The translations under genes were made by a program, and so were the position numbers. Below, one piece after another: positions 19,977 to 29,813 of a stretch of 64,000 nt of DNA. Source of the DNA: Ectopseudomonas alcaliphila (GTDB lineage Bacteria > Pseudomonadota > Gammaproteobacteria > Pseudomonadales > Pseudomonadaceae); assembly GCF_900101755.1 (NCBI RefSeq), contig NZ_FNAE01000003.1, positions 90,715-154,714 on the forward strand, written 5' to 3'. Position 1 is the stretch's first letter; the number at the start of each line of letters is the position of its first letter. The notes under the pieces were generated by a model, which searched no databases, had not been told where the DNA came from, and saw nothing but the letters and a program-made list of their open reading frames with translations.

Positions 19977-20750
19977 TTAGAAACTGTCCTTCCAGGCGCG
20001 CAGGCTGGCGAATACGGCGCTTGGCTCGCTCGACTGCCGGTCGTCACGTCCTTTGGCTGCAGCGATGATCGAAGGCTCGCCGACACGCAGAAAAGGATTG
20101 GTCGCCAGCTCCAGTTCGATGTTCGACGGCAGGCTGATGCGACCCTCGTCGCGCCAGCGGGTCACTTCGGCCAGACGTTCGCTCAAGCACGCGTTATGCG
20201 GCTCGACGGCGTGGGCGAAGCGCAGATTGCTCAGGGTGTATTCGTGGGTGCAGTACACCAGCGTGCTGGCGGGCAGGGCCGCCAGACGGCTGAGCGATTG
20301 ATGCATCTGTTGCGGCGTGCCTTCGAACAGGCGGCCACAGCCGCCTGCGAACAGGGTGTCACCACAGAACAGCAGGTTCTGTTCGGCGTGGTAATAGGCG
20401 ATATGACCGAGGGTATGGCCAGGTACGGACATGATCTCGAAGTGCAGACCGAGCACCTCGATCTCATCGTTGTCGTTCAGGTCGATGTCACGGGCCGGGA
20501 TCTTTTCCGCTGCCGGGCCGGCGACACGTGCGCCGGTGGCGTTCTTCAGCTTTTCGACGCCGCCGACATGATCGAAGTGATGATGGGTAATCAGGATGTC
20601 GCTGAGCGTCCAGTCAGGACGAGCCTCCAGCCAGGCCATGACCGGCGCTGCGTCACCGGGGTCGACCACGGCGCAGCGCTTGCTGCGGGCATCCTGCAGC
20701 AGCCAGATATAGTTGTCATTGAAGGCGGGCAACGCGTCGATCTGGATCAT
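19977..20750 (-). CDS. gloB: Hydroxyacylglutathione hydrolase (glyoxalase II)
   Basis: GloB hydrolyses S-lactoylglutathione to lactate and glutathione, the second step of methylglyoxal detoxification. The 257-residue protein is a metallo-beta-lactamase fold with THHHFDH at residues 55-61 (ligands His56, His58, Asp60, His61), then [10 protein letters not shown] and [17 protein letters not shown], which supply further metal ligands. The C-terminal HAGH domain contains the Cys/Asn-rich substrate region (VEPHNACL). It is divergent from the methyltransferase gene that follows; this divergence with rnhA/dnaQ downstream is common in pseudomonads. Confidence 0.96.
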   Translation of the reverse strand: MIQIDALPAFNDNYIWLLQDARSKRCAVVDPGDAAPVMAWLEARPDWTLSDILITHHHFDHVGGVEKLKNATGARVAGPAAEKIPARDIDLNDNDEIEVLGLHFEIMSVPGHTLGHIAYYHAEQNLLFCGDTLFAGGCGRLFEGTPQQMHQSLSRLAALPASTLVYCTHEYTLSNLRFAHAVEPHNACLSERLAEVTRWRDEGRISLPSNIELELATNPFLRVGEPSIIAAAKGRDDRQSSEPSAVFASLRAWKDSF

Positions 20751-20822
20751 TGCGGGTCGCTAAGCTGGTGATAAAGGTGCATCTTAGACACGACATGCAG
20801 AACCTGTCATGCGGAGGCAGCG

Positions 20823-21581
20823 ATGACTGATCAGGCATTCGCTCAGGCCGACCCTGAGTGGCTCAAACTCATCGGCGAGGCGCGCGACTGGCTTGCCGGC
20901 CCGCTCGGGCAGCTGTTGCTGGAGCAGGAGCGGCGCTTGCTGGAAGAGGAGCTGGCACGCTTTTTCGGGGGCTATCTGGTGAGCTACGGCCCTGGCGCCG
21001 AAGGCCCGCCCAAAGCGGGGCAGATTCAGCACAACGTGCGTCTTGGCGCGCCGATGCCTGGCGTGCAGATCGTCTGTGAGGAACAATCCTGGCCCCTGGG
21101 GGAGCACGCCGCCGATGTGGTGGTGCTGCAGCATGGTCTGGATTTCAGCCTGTCGCCTCACGGTCTGTTGCGTGAGGCGGCGCGTAGCGTCAGGCCTGGC
21201 GGGCATCTGTTGATTCTGGGTATTCACCCCTGGAGTGCCTGGGGCGTGCGGCGCCTGTTTGCGCGGGACGGTTTGGCCAGGGCGCGCTGTATTGCGCCGA
21301 GCCGTGTCGGTGACTGGCTGAGTTTGCTGGGCTTTGCGTTGGAGAAACGGCGGTTCGGGTGCTATCGTCCGCCGCTCGCTTCGCTGGCCTGGCAAATGCG
21401 CCTGCGGCGAATGGAAAGCTGGGGCGATGCCTGGCAGTTGCCGGGCGCCGGTTTCTACCTGTTGGTGGCGCGCAAGCTGGTGGTCGGCTTGCGCCCGTTG
21501 CGGCAGTCGCGCCGCGAGCCGATGGGCAAGTTGCTGCCGATGCCGGTGGCGAAGGTCAGTCGGCGCGATCTCGACAACTGA
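20823..21581 (+). CDS. Class I SAM-dependent methyltransferase of unknown substrate
   Basis: This 252-residue cytoplasmic protein has a C-terminal methyltransferase-like fold: ADVVVLQHGLDFSLSPHGLL followed by EAARSVRPGGHLLILGI resembles motifs III-V of UbiE/BioC-type enzymes. The canonical glycine-rich motif I (GxGxG) is degenerate, so activity cannot be assumed. The N-terminus is rich in Glu and Leu. The start at 20823 has a GGAGG site. It precedes rnhA by 58 bases and is probably cotranscribed with it. Confidence 0.75.
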   Translation: MTDQAFAQADPEWLKLIGEARDWLAGPLGQLLLEQERRLLEEELARFFGGYLVSYGPGAEGPPKAGQIQHNVRLGAPMPGVQIVCEEQSWPLGEHAADVVVLQHGLDFSLSPHGLLREAARSVRPGGHLLILGIHPWSAWGVRRLFARDGLARARCIAPSRVGDWLSLLGFALEKRRFGCYRPPLASLAWQMRLRRMESWGDAWQLPGAGFYLLVARKLVVGLRPLRQSRREPMGKLLPMPVAKVSRRDLDN

Positions 21582-21639
21582 TTGCCGCAATTGTCTGCAG
21601 GCCAGACTCCAGCCAAACAATTCTGTACAGAGCTTATGA

Positions 21640-22092
21640 ATGTCTGAAACCCATGATGTGGTGATTTACACCGACGGTGCCTGCAAGGGCAATCCTGGCC
21701 CCGGCGGTTGGGGCGCGCTGCTGGTGTACAAGGGCGTGGAGAAGGAACTCTGGGGCGGAGACCCCAATACCACCAACAATCGCATGGAACTGATGGCGGC
21801 GATTGCCGGCCTGATCGCGCTGACCCGGCCGTGCTCGGTCAAGCTGGTGACCGACTCACAGTACGTGATGAAAGGTATCCAGGAATGGCTGCCGAACTGG
21901 AAGAAGCGCGGCTGGAAGACCGCCTCGAAAGAGCCGGTGAAGAACGCCGACCTCTGGCAGAAGCTGGATGAGGAAGTGAACCGCCACCAGGTAAGCTGGC
22001 AGTGGGTGCGTGGCCACACCGGCCACCCAGGCAACGAACGCGCCGATCAGTTGGCCAATCGCGGCGTCGACGACGTACGTGCGGCGCGCTGA
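21640..22092 (+). CDS. rnhA: Ribonuclease HI
   Basis: RNase HI removes the RNA strand of RNA-DNA hybrids such as R-loops and primers. It has 150 residues, near the standard length. The catalytic acids Asp12 ([17 protein letters not shown]), Glu50 (NNRMELMA) and Asp72 (VTDSQYV) are present, with a C-terminal Asp in NERADQLAN and His in [10 protein letters not shown]. The start at ATG 21640 is supported by the conserved [13 protein letters not shown]. It lies between the methyltransferase and dnaQ. Confidence 0.97.
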   Translation: MSETHDVVIYTDGACKGNPGPGGWGALLVYKGVEKELWGGDPNTTNNRMELMAAIAGLIALTRPCSVKLVTDSQYVMKGIQEWLPNWKKRGWKTASKEPVKNADLWQKLDEEVNRHQVSWQWVRGHTGHPGNERADQLANRGVDDVRAAR

Positions 22093-22165
22093 GCGGTGAC
22101 GCAGCACCTGAGTTAAGATGCTGCGCTGAATGTGCGGCAACCCGGATAGATGAGAGAGGCAAGGC

Positions 22166-22924
22166 GTGACAACCGAAAACACCGTCAAGCGCTACGTAGT
22201 GCTGGATACCGAAACCACGGGTATGCCGGTCACTGACGGACACCGTATCATCGAGATCGGTTGTGTCGAATTGCTCGGTCGCCGCCTGACCGGGCGTCAT
22301 TTCCACGTCTACCTCAACCCCGATCGTGAAATCGACGAAGGCGCCATCGCGGTTCACGGCATTACCAACGAGTATGTCGCCGACAAACCGCGCTTCAAGG
22401 AGGTCGCCGATGAATTCTTCGAGTTCATCAAGGGCGCCCAGCTGATCATCCACAACGCGGCGTTCGACGTTGGTTTCATCAACAACGAGTTCGCCCTGCT
22501 GGGGCAGAGCGAGCGTGCCGACGTCAGCGATTACTGCTCGGTACTCGATACCCTGATGATGGCGCGCGAGCGCCATCCGGGGCAGCGCAACAGCCTGGAT
22601 GCGCTGTGCAAGCGTTACGGCGTCGACAACTCCAACCGCGAACTGCACGGCGCCTTGCTCGACTCGGAGATTCTCGCCGACGTCTACCTGGCGATGACTG
22701 GCGGGCAGACCAATCTGTCTCTGGCCGGTGAGGGCGCCGATGGCGATGGCAGCGGGCGCCAGCAGGCCACCCCGATCCGCCGTCTGGACGCCTCTCGTCC
22801 GCGTACGCGCGTCATTCGCGCCAGTGAGGATGAGCTTGCGGCGCATCTGGCGCGCCTGGCCGTGATCGAGAAATCCGCTGGTGGCCCGTCTCTGTGGGCG
22901 CAGCTGGAAAAAGCGCCGGAATAA
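22166..22924 (+). CDS. dnaQ: DNA polymerase III epsilon subunit (3'-5' proofreading exonuclease)
   Basis: DnaQ is the editing exonuclease of the replicative polymerase. The 252-residue reading frame starts with GTG at 22166 behind GAGAGGCAAGG. The DEDDh exonuclease residues are Asp14 and Glu16 (LDTETTG), Asp101, His161 and Asp166. A likely beta-clamp binding motif, QTNLSL, is at 181-186, equivalent to the E. coli QTSMAF site. The C-terminal tail should contact the polymerase alpha subunit. The pairing with rnhA is widespread in Gammaproteobacteria. Confidence 0.97.
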   Translation: MTTENTVKRYVVLDTETTGMPVTDGHRIIEIGCVELLGRRLTGRHFHVYLNPDREIDEGAIAVHGITNEYVADKPRFKEVADEFFEFIKGAQLIIHNAAFDVGFINNEFALLGQSERADVSDYCSVLDTLMMARERHPGQRNSLDALCKRYGVDNSNRELHGALLDSEILADVYLAMTGGQTNLSLAGEGADGDGSGRQQATPIRRLDASRPRTRVIRASEDELAAHLARLAVIEKSAGGPSLWAQLEKAPE

Positions 22925-23045
22925 CCGAACAGCGCAATTGCGACCTTTTCTTATAGCGTGATGCACAGGGGGTTCCGCCGGCCAGGGGGAGCCTCTAACC
23001 TGAGGCGATGGGCAGGCCGAGCCTGCCAGCCTTCAGGACGTCACA

Positions 23046-25289
23046 ATGTATAAAGATCTAAAATTCCCCGTCCTTATCGTGCACCGCGACATCAAGGCCG
23101 ACACCGTGGCCGGTGACCGTGTGCGCGCCATCGCTCAGGAGCTCACCCAGGACGGTTTCAGCATCCTGCCCACGGCCAGCGCCGCTGAAGGGCGTATCGT
23201 CGCTTCCACCCACCATGGTCTGGCCTGCATCCTGGTGGCGGCAGAGGGGGCGGGGGAGAACAGCCGCCTGCTGCAGGACATGGTCGAGTTGATCCGCGTG
23301 GCGCGGGTGCGTGCGCCGCAGTTGCCGATCTTCGCCCTGGGCGAACAGGTCACCATCGAGAACGCGCCAGCTGAGGCCATGGCCGATCTCAATCACCTGC
23401 GTGGCATCCTCTATCTCTACGAAGACACCGTGTCCTTCCTGGCGCGGCAGGTGGCCCGTGCGGCGCACAACTACCTCGACGGCCTGCTGCCGCCGTTCTT
23501 CAAGGCGCTGGTGCAGCACACTGCACAATCCAACTATTCCTGGCACACGCCGGGGCACGGCGGTGGCGTGGCCTACCGCAAGAGTCCTGTGGGCCAGGCC
23601 TTCCACCAGTTCTTCGGTGAAAACACGCTGCGTTCCGACCTGTCCGTCTCTGTACCTGAGCTGGGCTCGCTGCTCGACCACACCGGCCCGCTGGCCGAGG
23701 CCGAGGCGCGTGCGGCGCGCAACTTCGGCGCCGATCACACCTTCTTCGTGATCAACGGTACGTCGACGGCGAACAAGATCGTCTGGCATTCGATGGTCGG
23801 TCGTGATGACCTGGTGCTGGTGGACCGCAACTGCCACAAGTCGATCCTGCACTCGATCATCATGACTGGCGCGATTCCGCTTTATCTCTGCCCGGAGCGC
23901 AACGAGCTGGGGATCATCGGGCCGATTCCGCTGAGTGAGTTCAGCAAGGAGTCGATCCAGGCCAAGATCGACGCCAGCCCGCTGGCGCGTGGCCGTGCGC
24001 CCAAGGTCAAGCTGGCGGTGGTGACCAACTCCACCTACGACGGGCTCTGTTACAACGCCGAAATGGTCAAGCAGGCGCTGGGCGACTCGGTCGAGGTGCT
24101 GCACTTCGACGAGGCCTGGTATGCCTATGCTGCTTTCCATGAGTTTTATGCTGGCCGCTATGGCATGGGGACTCAGTACGACGAGCGCTCGCCACTGGTG
24201 TTCACCACCCATTCGACGCACAAGCTGCTGGCGGCCTTCAGCCAGGCCTCGATGATTCACGTGCAGGACGGCGGGCAACGGCAACTGGACCGCGACCGCT
24301 TCAACGAAGCCTTCATGATGCACATCTCCACCTCGCCACAGTACGGCATCATTGCCTCGCTGGATGTGGCGTCGGCGATGATGGAGGGGCCGGCAGGGCG
24401 TTCACTGATCCAGGAAACCTTCGACGAGGCGCTGAGCTTTCGCCGCGCCCTGGCCAATGTGCGGCGCAACCTGAGCGCCGAGGACTGGTGGTTCAGCATC
24501 TGGCAGCCGGGTGAGGCCGATGGCGCCGACAGCCTGAAGACCTCCGACTGGGTGTTGCAACCGGACGCCGACTGGCATGGCTTCGGCGAAGTGGCAGATG
24601 ACTATGTGCTGCTCGATCCGATCAAGGTCACCTTGGTGATGCCCGGCCTCAATGCGGCCGGCAAACTGGAGCAGCAGGGGATTCCCGCTGCGGTGGTCAG
24701 CAAGTTTCTCTGGGAGCGTGGCCTGGTGGTGGAGAAAACCGGCCTGTACTCCTTCCTGGTGCTGTTCTCCATGGGCATCACCAAGGGCAAGTGGAGCACG
24801 CTGCTGACCGAGCTGCTGGAGTTCAAGCGCAGCTACGACGCCAACCTGCCGCTAATCGACGTGCTGCCCTGCATCGCCCACGCCGGCGCGGGCCGCTACC
24901 ACGGCATGGGCCTGCGCGATCTGTGCGACGCGCTGCATGGCTGCTACCGCGAAAACGCCACGGCCAAGGCGCTGAAAAGCATGTACACGGCGCTGCCCGA
25001 GCTGGCGATCAAGCCTGCCGACGCCTATGACCGTCTGGTGCGCGGTGACGTGGAGGCGGTGCCCATCGATCAGTTGCAGGGACGTATCGCTGCGGTGATG
25101 CTGGTGCCTTACCCGCCGGGCATTCCGTTGATCATGCCGGGCGAGCGCTTCACTGCCGCCACGCGTTCGATTCTCGACTACCTGGCCTTCGCGCGGACCT
25201 TCGATCAGGCCTTCCCGGGCTTCGATATCGATGTGCACGGCTTGCAGACCGAGGCCGGGCACTATTGCGTGGACTGTCTCGTGGAGTGA
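23046..25289 (+). CDS. ldcA: Lysine decarboxylase (Orn/Lys/Arg decarboxylase class I)
   Basis: This PLP-dependent decarboxylase of 747 residues converts an amino acid, most likely lysine, to its polyamine (cadaverine). It has the N-terminal receiver-like wing domain, the PLP domain with Lys393 in TTHSTHKLLAAF, and the C-terminal domain ending in GLQTEAGHYCVDCLVE. SWHTPGHGGGVAYRKSPVG is a hallmark of the fold. Overall similarity in size and order to Pseudomonas LdcA supports lysine as substrate, but arginine or ornithine specificity cannot be excluded from motifs alone. No amino-acid/diamine antiporter gene is adjacent. Confidence 0.9.
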   Translation: MYKDLKFPVLIVHRDIKADTVAGDRVRAIAQELTQDGFSILPTASAAEGRIVASTHHGLACILVAAEGAGENSRLLQDMVELIRVARVRAPQLPIFALGEQVTIENAPAEAMADLNHLRGILYLYEDTVSFLARQVARAAHNYLDGLLPPFFKALVQHTAQSNYSWHTPGHGGGVAYRKSPVGQAFHQFFGENTLRSDLSVSVPELGSLLDHTGPLAEAEARAARNFGADHTFFVINGTSTANKIVWHSMVGRDDLVLVDRNCHKSILHSIIMTGAIPLYLCPERNELGIIGPIPLSEFSKESIQAKIDASPLARGRAPKVKLAVVTNSTYDGLCYNAEMVKQALGDSVEVLHFDEAWYAYAAFHEFYAGRYGMGTQYDERSPLVFTTHSTHKLLAAFSQASMIHVQDGGQRQLDRDRFNEAFMMHISTSPQYGIIASLDVASAMMEGPAGRSLIQETFDEALSFRRALANVRRNLSAEDWWFSIWQPGEADGADSLKTSDWVLQPDADWHGFGEVADDYVLLDPIKVTLVMPGLNAAGKLEQQGIPAAVVSKFLWERGLVVEKTGLYSFLVLFSMGITKGKWSTLLTELLEFKRSYDANLPLIDVLPCIAHAGAGRYHGMGLRDLCDALHGCYRENATAKALKSMYTALPELAIKPADAYDRLVRGDVEAVPIDQLQGRIAAVMLVPYPPGIPLIMPGERFTAATRSILDYLAFARTFDQAFPGFDIDVHGLQTEAGHYCVDCLVE

Positions 25290-25410
25290 ATTGTCGAGGT
25301 GGCTGCCGAGGGCAAGACTCTCGTTAGATCAAGCCCTTATCCGTGATACTCAAAGCGGTTGTTAACATCCGGGGCGTGCCCTGCGTCACAGTGGCAAGCA
25401 TCGACTTTTA

Positions 25411-25438
25411 TGGCGCGCTTGTTATAGTTGCCCGGTTA
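25411..25438 (+). promoter_or_regulatory. Possible sigma-70 promoter of the crotonase gene
   Basis: TCGACT (25411-25416) and TATAGT (25433-25438) are 16 bases apart, 53 bases before the crotonase start. The -10 is good and the -35 is moderate. An AT-rich stretch follows. Confidence 0.45.
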
Positions 25439-25490
25439 TTAATCACAAAATTGTTACTGTGCTGCCGAGCCACGGCCGAGGATGCCTGCC

Positions 25491-26303
25491 ATGTCCGACT
25501 ACAAAGCCTTCCGCGTCGAGCTGGCGGACAAGATCGCCCATGTGCAGATCAACCGTCCGGACAAGATCAACGCAATGAACGCCGACTTCTGGCGCGAGAT
25601 CATCGAGATCTTCCAGTGGGTCGATGACAACGATGCAGTACGTGTCGTGGTGCTCTCCGGTGCGGGCAAACACTTTTCCTCGGGTATCGACCTGATGCTG
25701 CTGGCCTCGGTCGGCGCCCAGCTGGGCAAGGACGTTGGTCGCAATGCCACGGCGCTGCGCCGCAAGATTCTCGAGCTGCAAGCCTCCTTCAACGCCGTCG
25801 ACAACTGCCGCAAGCCAGTACTGGCTGCCATTCAGGGTTACTGCATTGGCGGCGCCATCGATCTGATCAGTGCCTGCGACATGCGTTACTCCAGCGTCGA
25901 CGCGCAGTTCTCCATCAAGGAAATCGACATGGGCATGGCCGCTGACGTCGGCACCCTGCAGCGCCTGCCATGCATCATCGGCGACGGCATGATGCGCGAA
26001 CTGGCCTTCACCGGGCGCACCATCGACGGTAACGAGGCCGCGCGTATCGGTCTGGTCAATCGTACCTACGAAAATCAGGAGGCGCTGCTGGCCGGGGTGA
26101 TGGAAATTGCCGCAGAAATTGCCGCCAAGTCGCCGATTGCCGTGCGTGGAACCAAGGAAATGATTCGTTATATGCGCGATCATCGGGTCGACGATGGCCT
26201 TGAATACATCGCTACCTGGAATGCCGCCATGCTGCAGTCGGAAGACCTGCGCCTGGCCATGGCGGCACACATGACCAAGCAGAAGCCGGAGTTCGCCGAC
26301 TGA
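25491..26303 (+). CDS. Crotonase family, probable delta(3,5)-delta(2,4)-dienoyl-CoA isomerase
   Basis: This 270-residue enoyl-CoA hydratase/isomerase superfamily member is expected to act on acyl-CoA in beta-oxidation. The oxyanion-hole segments are SSGIDLM and IQGYCIGGAIDLISACDMRY. The stretch EIDMGMAADVGTLQRLP strongly resembles mammalian ECH1 dienoyl-CoA isomerase, where this Asp is catalytic, and the hydratase-type glutamate pair is not obvious. The ATG at 25491 follows CGAGGATG; an in-frame ATG nine bases upstream lies inside that site. It is followed closely by fimL. Confidence 0.85.
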   Translation: MSDYKAFRVELADKIAHVQINRPDKINAMNADFWREIIEIFQWVDDNDAVRVVVLSGAGKHFSSGIDLMLLASVGAQLGKDVGRNATALRRKILELQASFNAVDNCRKPVLAAIQGYCIGGAIDLISACDMRYSSVDAQFSIKEIDMGMAADVGTLQRLPCIIGDGMMRELAFTGRTIDGNEAARIGLVNRTYENQEALLAGVMEIAAEIAAKSPIAVRGTKEMIRYMRDHRVDDGLEYIATWNAAMLQSEDLRLAMAAHMTKQKPEFAD

Positions 26304-26340
26304 TGCCGTATTCGCTGATGTTCGCTGCGAGGCCTAGAGC

Positions 26341-28020
26341 ATGGTAAGTGGAGCCACATCCCTGAATCTGGTGCGCGACGAGCTGTTCGTCACCATGGAA
26401 GAGGCCGAGCAGAGCCTGGAGCATTTCATTGCCGAGCGGCACAACGGCAGCCTGTTGCAGCAGGCGGTGGAAAGCCTGCATCAGGTTCGCGGCACGCTCA
26501 ACCTGATCGAGCTGGCCGGTGCCGAGTTGCTGGCCCAGGAAGTGCTGGATCAGGCCACCGATATTCCCGCCGGCGCTGGCGAGGAGCGCGACGCGCAGCT
26601 CTCGGCGCTGAGCAATGCCCTGCATGTGCTGCGCCGCTATCTGGAAAACGTCGACGCCCATCGCCAGGAAATGCCCGAGCTGTTGCTGCCGGCGATCAAC
26701 GATTTGCGTCAGGCCGGTGCGCAGCAGCCACTGCCGGAAAGTTTCTTCTTCAGCGTGCGCCTCGATCATGCGCGGCCGCACACGGCTACCCAGCCACTCG
26801 ATGGCGCCGCCAAGCTGAGCGAAGGCAAGCGCCTGCGTCATATGTATCAGGTAGGGTTGCTGGGCTTCATCCGTGAGCAGAACCCGCAGGCCAGCCTCAA
26901 GCTGATGGTGCGCGCCATGGCGCGCCTGGACAGCCTGTTCGCCAACGAGCCGCGTGGACGCATGTGCTGGATTGGCGCTGCCGCCATCGAAGCGCAGTGC
27001 GATGGCCAGCTATTGCCTCGCAAATCGCGCAAGCAGTTGTTCTCGCGGGTCGATCGCGAACTCAAGTTGATGCTCGGCAACCCGCAGTACGAAGCACCGC
27101 GCAGCTTGCTGAAAGAGCTGCTGTATCTGGTCGCGCTCGCCGACAGCCACGGCCCGCACGCCAGCGCCATGCGCGGAGTGTTCGGTCTCACGCCGTTGCC
27201 GTTCACCGACCACCTGCTGGAAGAGGAATACCAGCGCCTGGCCGGGCCGGGTCAGGCCGTGATGCGTTCGTTGTCCACGGCGATTCGCGAAGAGCTGGCC
27301 AGCGTCAAGGACATGCTCGACCTGCTCGAGCGCGGCACCTTGCAGGGCGAAACGCTGGGCACCCTGCATGCGTTGCTGGGCAAGCTGGCCAAGACCCTGG
27401 GCATGGTCGGCCTGAACTCTGCCGGCAACTCGCTCAGCGCGCAGCTGCCGCTGGTTGCTGCCTGGAGCGAAGACACGCCGCCACAGGCGGAGCAGCTGCA
27501 CAAGCTGGCCGATGCCGTGCTCTATGTCGAAGGCATGGTGGCGAGCCTGGAACGTGGTGAAGGTCGTGATACCAGGCCGGCTGCCGTCGAGCCGGGTAAC
27601 GAGGCTGATTCTTTTGCCAGCCATCAGCTCAACGAAGCCCGCATCGTCGTGGTCGATGAGGCCCAGGCCGGTCTGGCTCTGGCCAAGCGCGCCATCACCG
27701 CGTATCTGGAGTCGGCTGGCGACAAGATGCACCTGTCCAACGTGCCGTTCAGCCTGCAGGCCGTGCGTGGCGGCCTCTGGTTCCTCGAGCAGCGCCGAGC
27801 CGCGATGCTGGTCGGTGCCTGCGCCGACTATATCCAGGCGCGCATGATCGAGTCCGCGCAAATGCCGTCGGAGCAGATGCTGGAAACCCTGGCTGACGCC
27901 CTGAGCAGCCTCGAGTACTACCTGGAAGCGGGCGCCGTGATGCGTCCTGAAACCCGTCCCAGCGTGCTCGACCTGGCTGAAGAGAGCGTCAAGGCGCTGG
28001 GTATGCCGGTGGCGGCCTGA
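26341..28020 (+). CDS. fimL: FimL, regulator of type IV pilus twitching motility
   Basis: This 559-residue protein lacks obvious catalytic motifs and membrane segments. Its alpha-helical organisation, with segments such as [20 protein letters not shown], resembles degenerate histidine-phosphotransfer (Hpt) domains in the N-terminal part of the ChpA/PilL chemotaxis kinase. In P. aeruginosa the gene next to nudC is fimL, known to affect twitching motility and cAMP-Vfr signalling. The same neighbourhood here supports the name. Where Hpt domains have a phosphorylatable His (HQVRGT), one possible His is present, but phosphorylation is not implied. Confidence 0.85.
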   Translation: MVSGATSLNLVRDELFVTMEEAEQSLEHFIAERHNGSLLQQAVESLHQVRGTLNLIELAGAELLAQEVLDQATDIPAGAGEERDAQLSALSNALHVLRRYLENVDAHRQEMPELLLPAINDLRQAGAQQPLPESFFFSVRLDHARPHTATQPLDGAAKLSEGKRLRHMYQVGLLGFIREQNPQASLKLMVRAMARLDSLFANEPRGRMCWIGAAAIEAQCDGQLLPRKSRKQLFSRVDRELKLMLGNPQYEAPRSLLKELLYLVALADSHGPHASAMRGVFGLTPLPFTDHLLEEEYQRLAGPGQAVMRSLSTAIREELASVKDMLDLLERGTLQGETLGTLHALLGKLAKTLGMVGLNSAGNSLSAQLPLVAAWSEDTPPQAEQLHKLADAVLYVEGMVASLERGEGRDTRPAAVEPGNEADSFASHQLNEARIVVVDEAQAGLALAKRAITAYLESAGDKMHLSNVPFSLQAVRGGLWFLEQRRAAMLVGACADYIQARMIESAQMPSEQMLETLADALSSLEYYLEAGAVMRPETRPSVLDLAEESVKALGMPVAA

Positions 28021-28844
28021 TGGTTTGGCGCAATACCTTTCTCGATCCTGCCCAGCCCGGCGGCTGGGCGCTGCTCTACAACCAGCAGCACTTTCTTGCC
28101 GACAGCAACGGCTTGCTATTCCCGCGTGACTGGGTCAAGCGCCAGGACCTGCAGATTCTCGGCGAGCAGGGGATCGGTCATTTCGGTGACGATGCCGTTT
28201 ACCTGCTGCAACTCAAGCCCTCGGCGACGCTGGAGGGCTGCAGCTGGCAGAGTCTGCGTCAGTTCATGCTGCAGGGCGAAGCAGAAACCTTTCGCATGCT
28301 GGCCTATGCCGCGCAGATAGGCACCTGGTACGCCGAGCATCGTTATTGCGGCAGCTGTGGTGCGCCGACTCGCCAGCTTCCTGGTGAGCGGGCGATGCGT
28401 TGCGACAGCTGCGAATCGCAGCACTATCCGCGCATCTCGCCGAGCATGATCGTGCTGGTCACGCGCGGGGACGAGATCCTGCTGGCGCGTTCGCCGCGCT
28501 TCGTCACGGGCGTCTACAGCACCCTGGCCGGCTTCGTCGAACCGGGCGAGTCAGTGGAGCATTGCGTGGCACGCGAGGTGCGTGAGGAAGTCAGCGTCGA
28601 GGTGAAGAACCTGCAGTACATCGGCAGCCAGGGCTGGCCATTCCCGCATTCGCTGATGCTCGGCTTCCACGCCGAATATGCCGGTGGCGAAATCGTCATG
28701 CAGGAAGACGAGATCGAGGATGCGCGCTGGTTCCGTGTCGATGACTTGCCGCCGTTGCCGGCGTCGCGTTCCATCGCCCGCCATCTGATTGATCTTTACG
28801 TTGCGCGCCGTTTGGGTTTGCCTGAGCCGACGCTGCCAGCCTAG
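28020..28844 (+). CDS. nudC: NADH pyrophosphatase / RNA NAD-decapping hydrolase NudC
   Basis: This 274-residue Nudix hydrolase cleaves NAD(H) and removes NAD caps from RNA. A zinc ribbon (CGSCGAPT then CDSC, about residues 115-138) precedes the Nudix box starting [20 protein letters not shown]. The subfamily motif [14 protein letters not shown] downstream corresponds to the SQPWPFPxS specificity motif with Pro replaced by Gly. Its start overlaps the fimL stop by one base, so the two are translationally coupled. Confidence 0.95.
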   Translation: MVWRNTFLDPAQPGGWALLYNQQHFLADSNGLLFPRDWVKRQDLQILGEQGIGHFGDDAVYLLQLKPSATLEGCSWQSLRQFMLQGEAETFRMLAYAAQIGTWYAEHRYCGSCGAPTRQLPGERAMRCDSCESQHYPRISPSMIVLVTRGDEILLARSPRFVTGVYSTLAGFVEPGESVEHCVAREVREEVSVEVKNLQYIGSQGWPFPHSLMLGFHAEYAGGEIVMQEDEIEDARWFRVDDLPPLPASRSIARHLIDLYVARRLGLPEPTLPA

Positions 28845-28854
28845 AGCGTCTCAC

Positions 28855-28910
28855 GTAGGAGCGGCTTCAGCCGCGAACCTCACCGACCGCGGCTGAAGCC
28901 GCTCCTGCAC
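28855..28910. repeat. REP-type palindrome
   Basis: GTAGGAGCGGCTTCAGCCGCG (28855-28875) is followed after a 12-base loop by its near-exact reverse complement (28888-28910). The GGAGCGGCTTCAGCCGCG motif is a known repetitive extragenic palindrome type in Pseudomonas. It lies between convergent genes and could also protect 3' ends or stop transcription. Confidence 0.85.
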
Positions 28911-28932
28911 GATCCGTGATAGTCCGCCGAAA

Positions 28933-29712
28933 TTAGCCAAACCAGTGCTGCCAGACCAGGCGGGCGGTGAGTGCCAACACCACTGTGATAAACACCGGGC
29001 GAATGAACTTCGAACCGCCTTTGATCGCCGTGCGTGCGCCGAGAAAGGCGCCGACCATCAATGCGGCGCCCATGGTCAGGCCGAGCACCCAGGCTACCTG
29101 GCCGAAGGCGATGAACACGGCTAGCGCCGCCGCGTTGCTGACGAAGTTCATGGTGCGCGCCACGCCGCTGGCGCGCACCAGATCGAGTGGATACATCAGC
29201 AGGCTGCTGACCGTCCAGAACGCGCCGGTGCCGGGGCCTGCCACTCCATCGTAGAGTCCCAGGCCAAGCCCTTGTGGCCATTGCCGGCCGCGCGCGATCG
29301 GCAGGTCGTGTTCGGCTGGCGCCTCCGGCATGCGCCCGAATAGCAGATAGACACCGCAGGCGAAGACGATCACCGGCAGCATCTGGTTGAGCCAGGCGGC
29401 CGGCATCCAGTGCGCGATGACGGCGCCGAGCAGGGCGCCGATCAAGGTTGCCAGCAGCGCGTTGCGCCACTGGCCGGGGTTGAAGAGTTTGCGCCGGTAG
29501 AAGGTCAGTGCGGCAGTGCCCGAGCCGAAGGTGGCGCACAGCTTGTTGGTGCCCAGCACCAGGTGCGGCGGCAGACCTGCGGTAAGCAGGGCAGGGATGG
29601 TCAGCAGGCCGCCGCCACCAGCGATGGCGTCGATGAAACCGGCGATGAAGGCGACCAGGGCGAGAATGGCTAGCGTGCTGGGATCGATGGCGAGCTCGAG
29701 AGCGAATGGCAT
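28933..29712 (-). CDS. TauE/SafE family membrane transporter
   Basis: This 259-residue inner-membrane protein has about eight hydrophobic segments. Near the N-terminus, FIAGFIDAIAGGGGLLTIPALL is the first TauE/SafE repeat signature, and a second repeat follows after the central loop (GLYDGVAGPGTGAFW). Members export sulfite, sulfoacetate or related organic anions, but the substrate here cannot be read. The start at 29712 is chosen because the protein then opens directly with the first membrane segment; upstream residues to 29778 look like non-coding leader. Confidence 0.85.
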   Translation of the reverse strand: MPFALELAIDPSTLAILALVAFIAGFIDAIAGGGGLLTIPALLTAGLPPHLVLGTNKLCATFGSGTAALTFYRRKLFNPGQWRNALLATLIGALLGAVIAHWMPAAWLNQMLPVIVFACGVYLLFGRMPEAPAEHDLPIARGRQWPQGLGLGLYDGVAGPGTGAFWTVSSLLMYPLDLVRASGVARTMNFVSNAAALAVFIAFGQVAWVLGLTMGAALMVGAFLGARTAIKGGSKFIRPVFITVVLALTARLVWQHWFG

Positions 29713-29813
29713 ATAAAGTGTCGACTTGTGGGCGAGTGCGCAGCCTGCTGGCTGTTCGCCGTGGGGAGAGCTGCGCATAATGCCGGGATTTGGTCAGAGA
29801 AGGAACGCAATCG

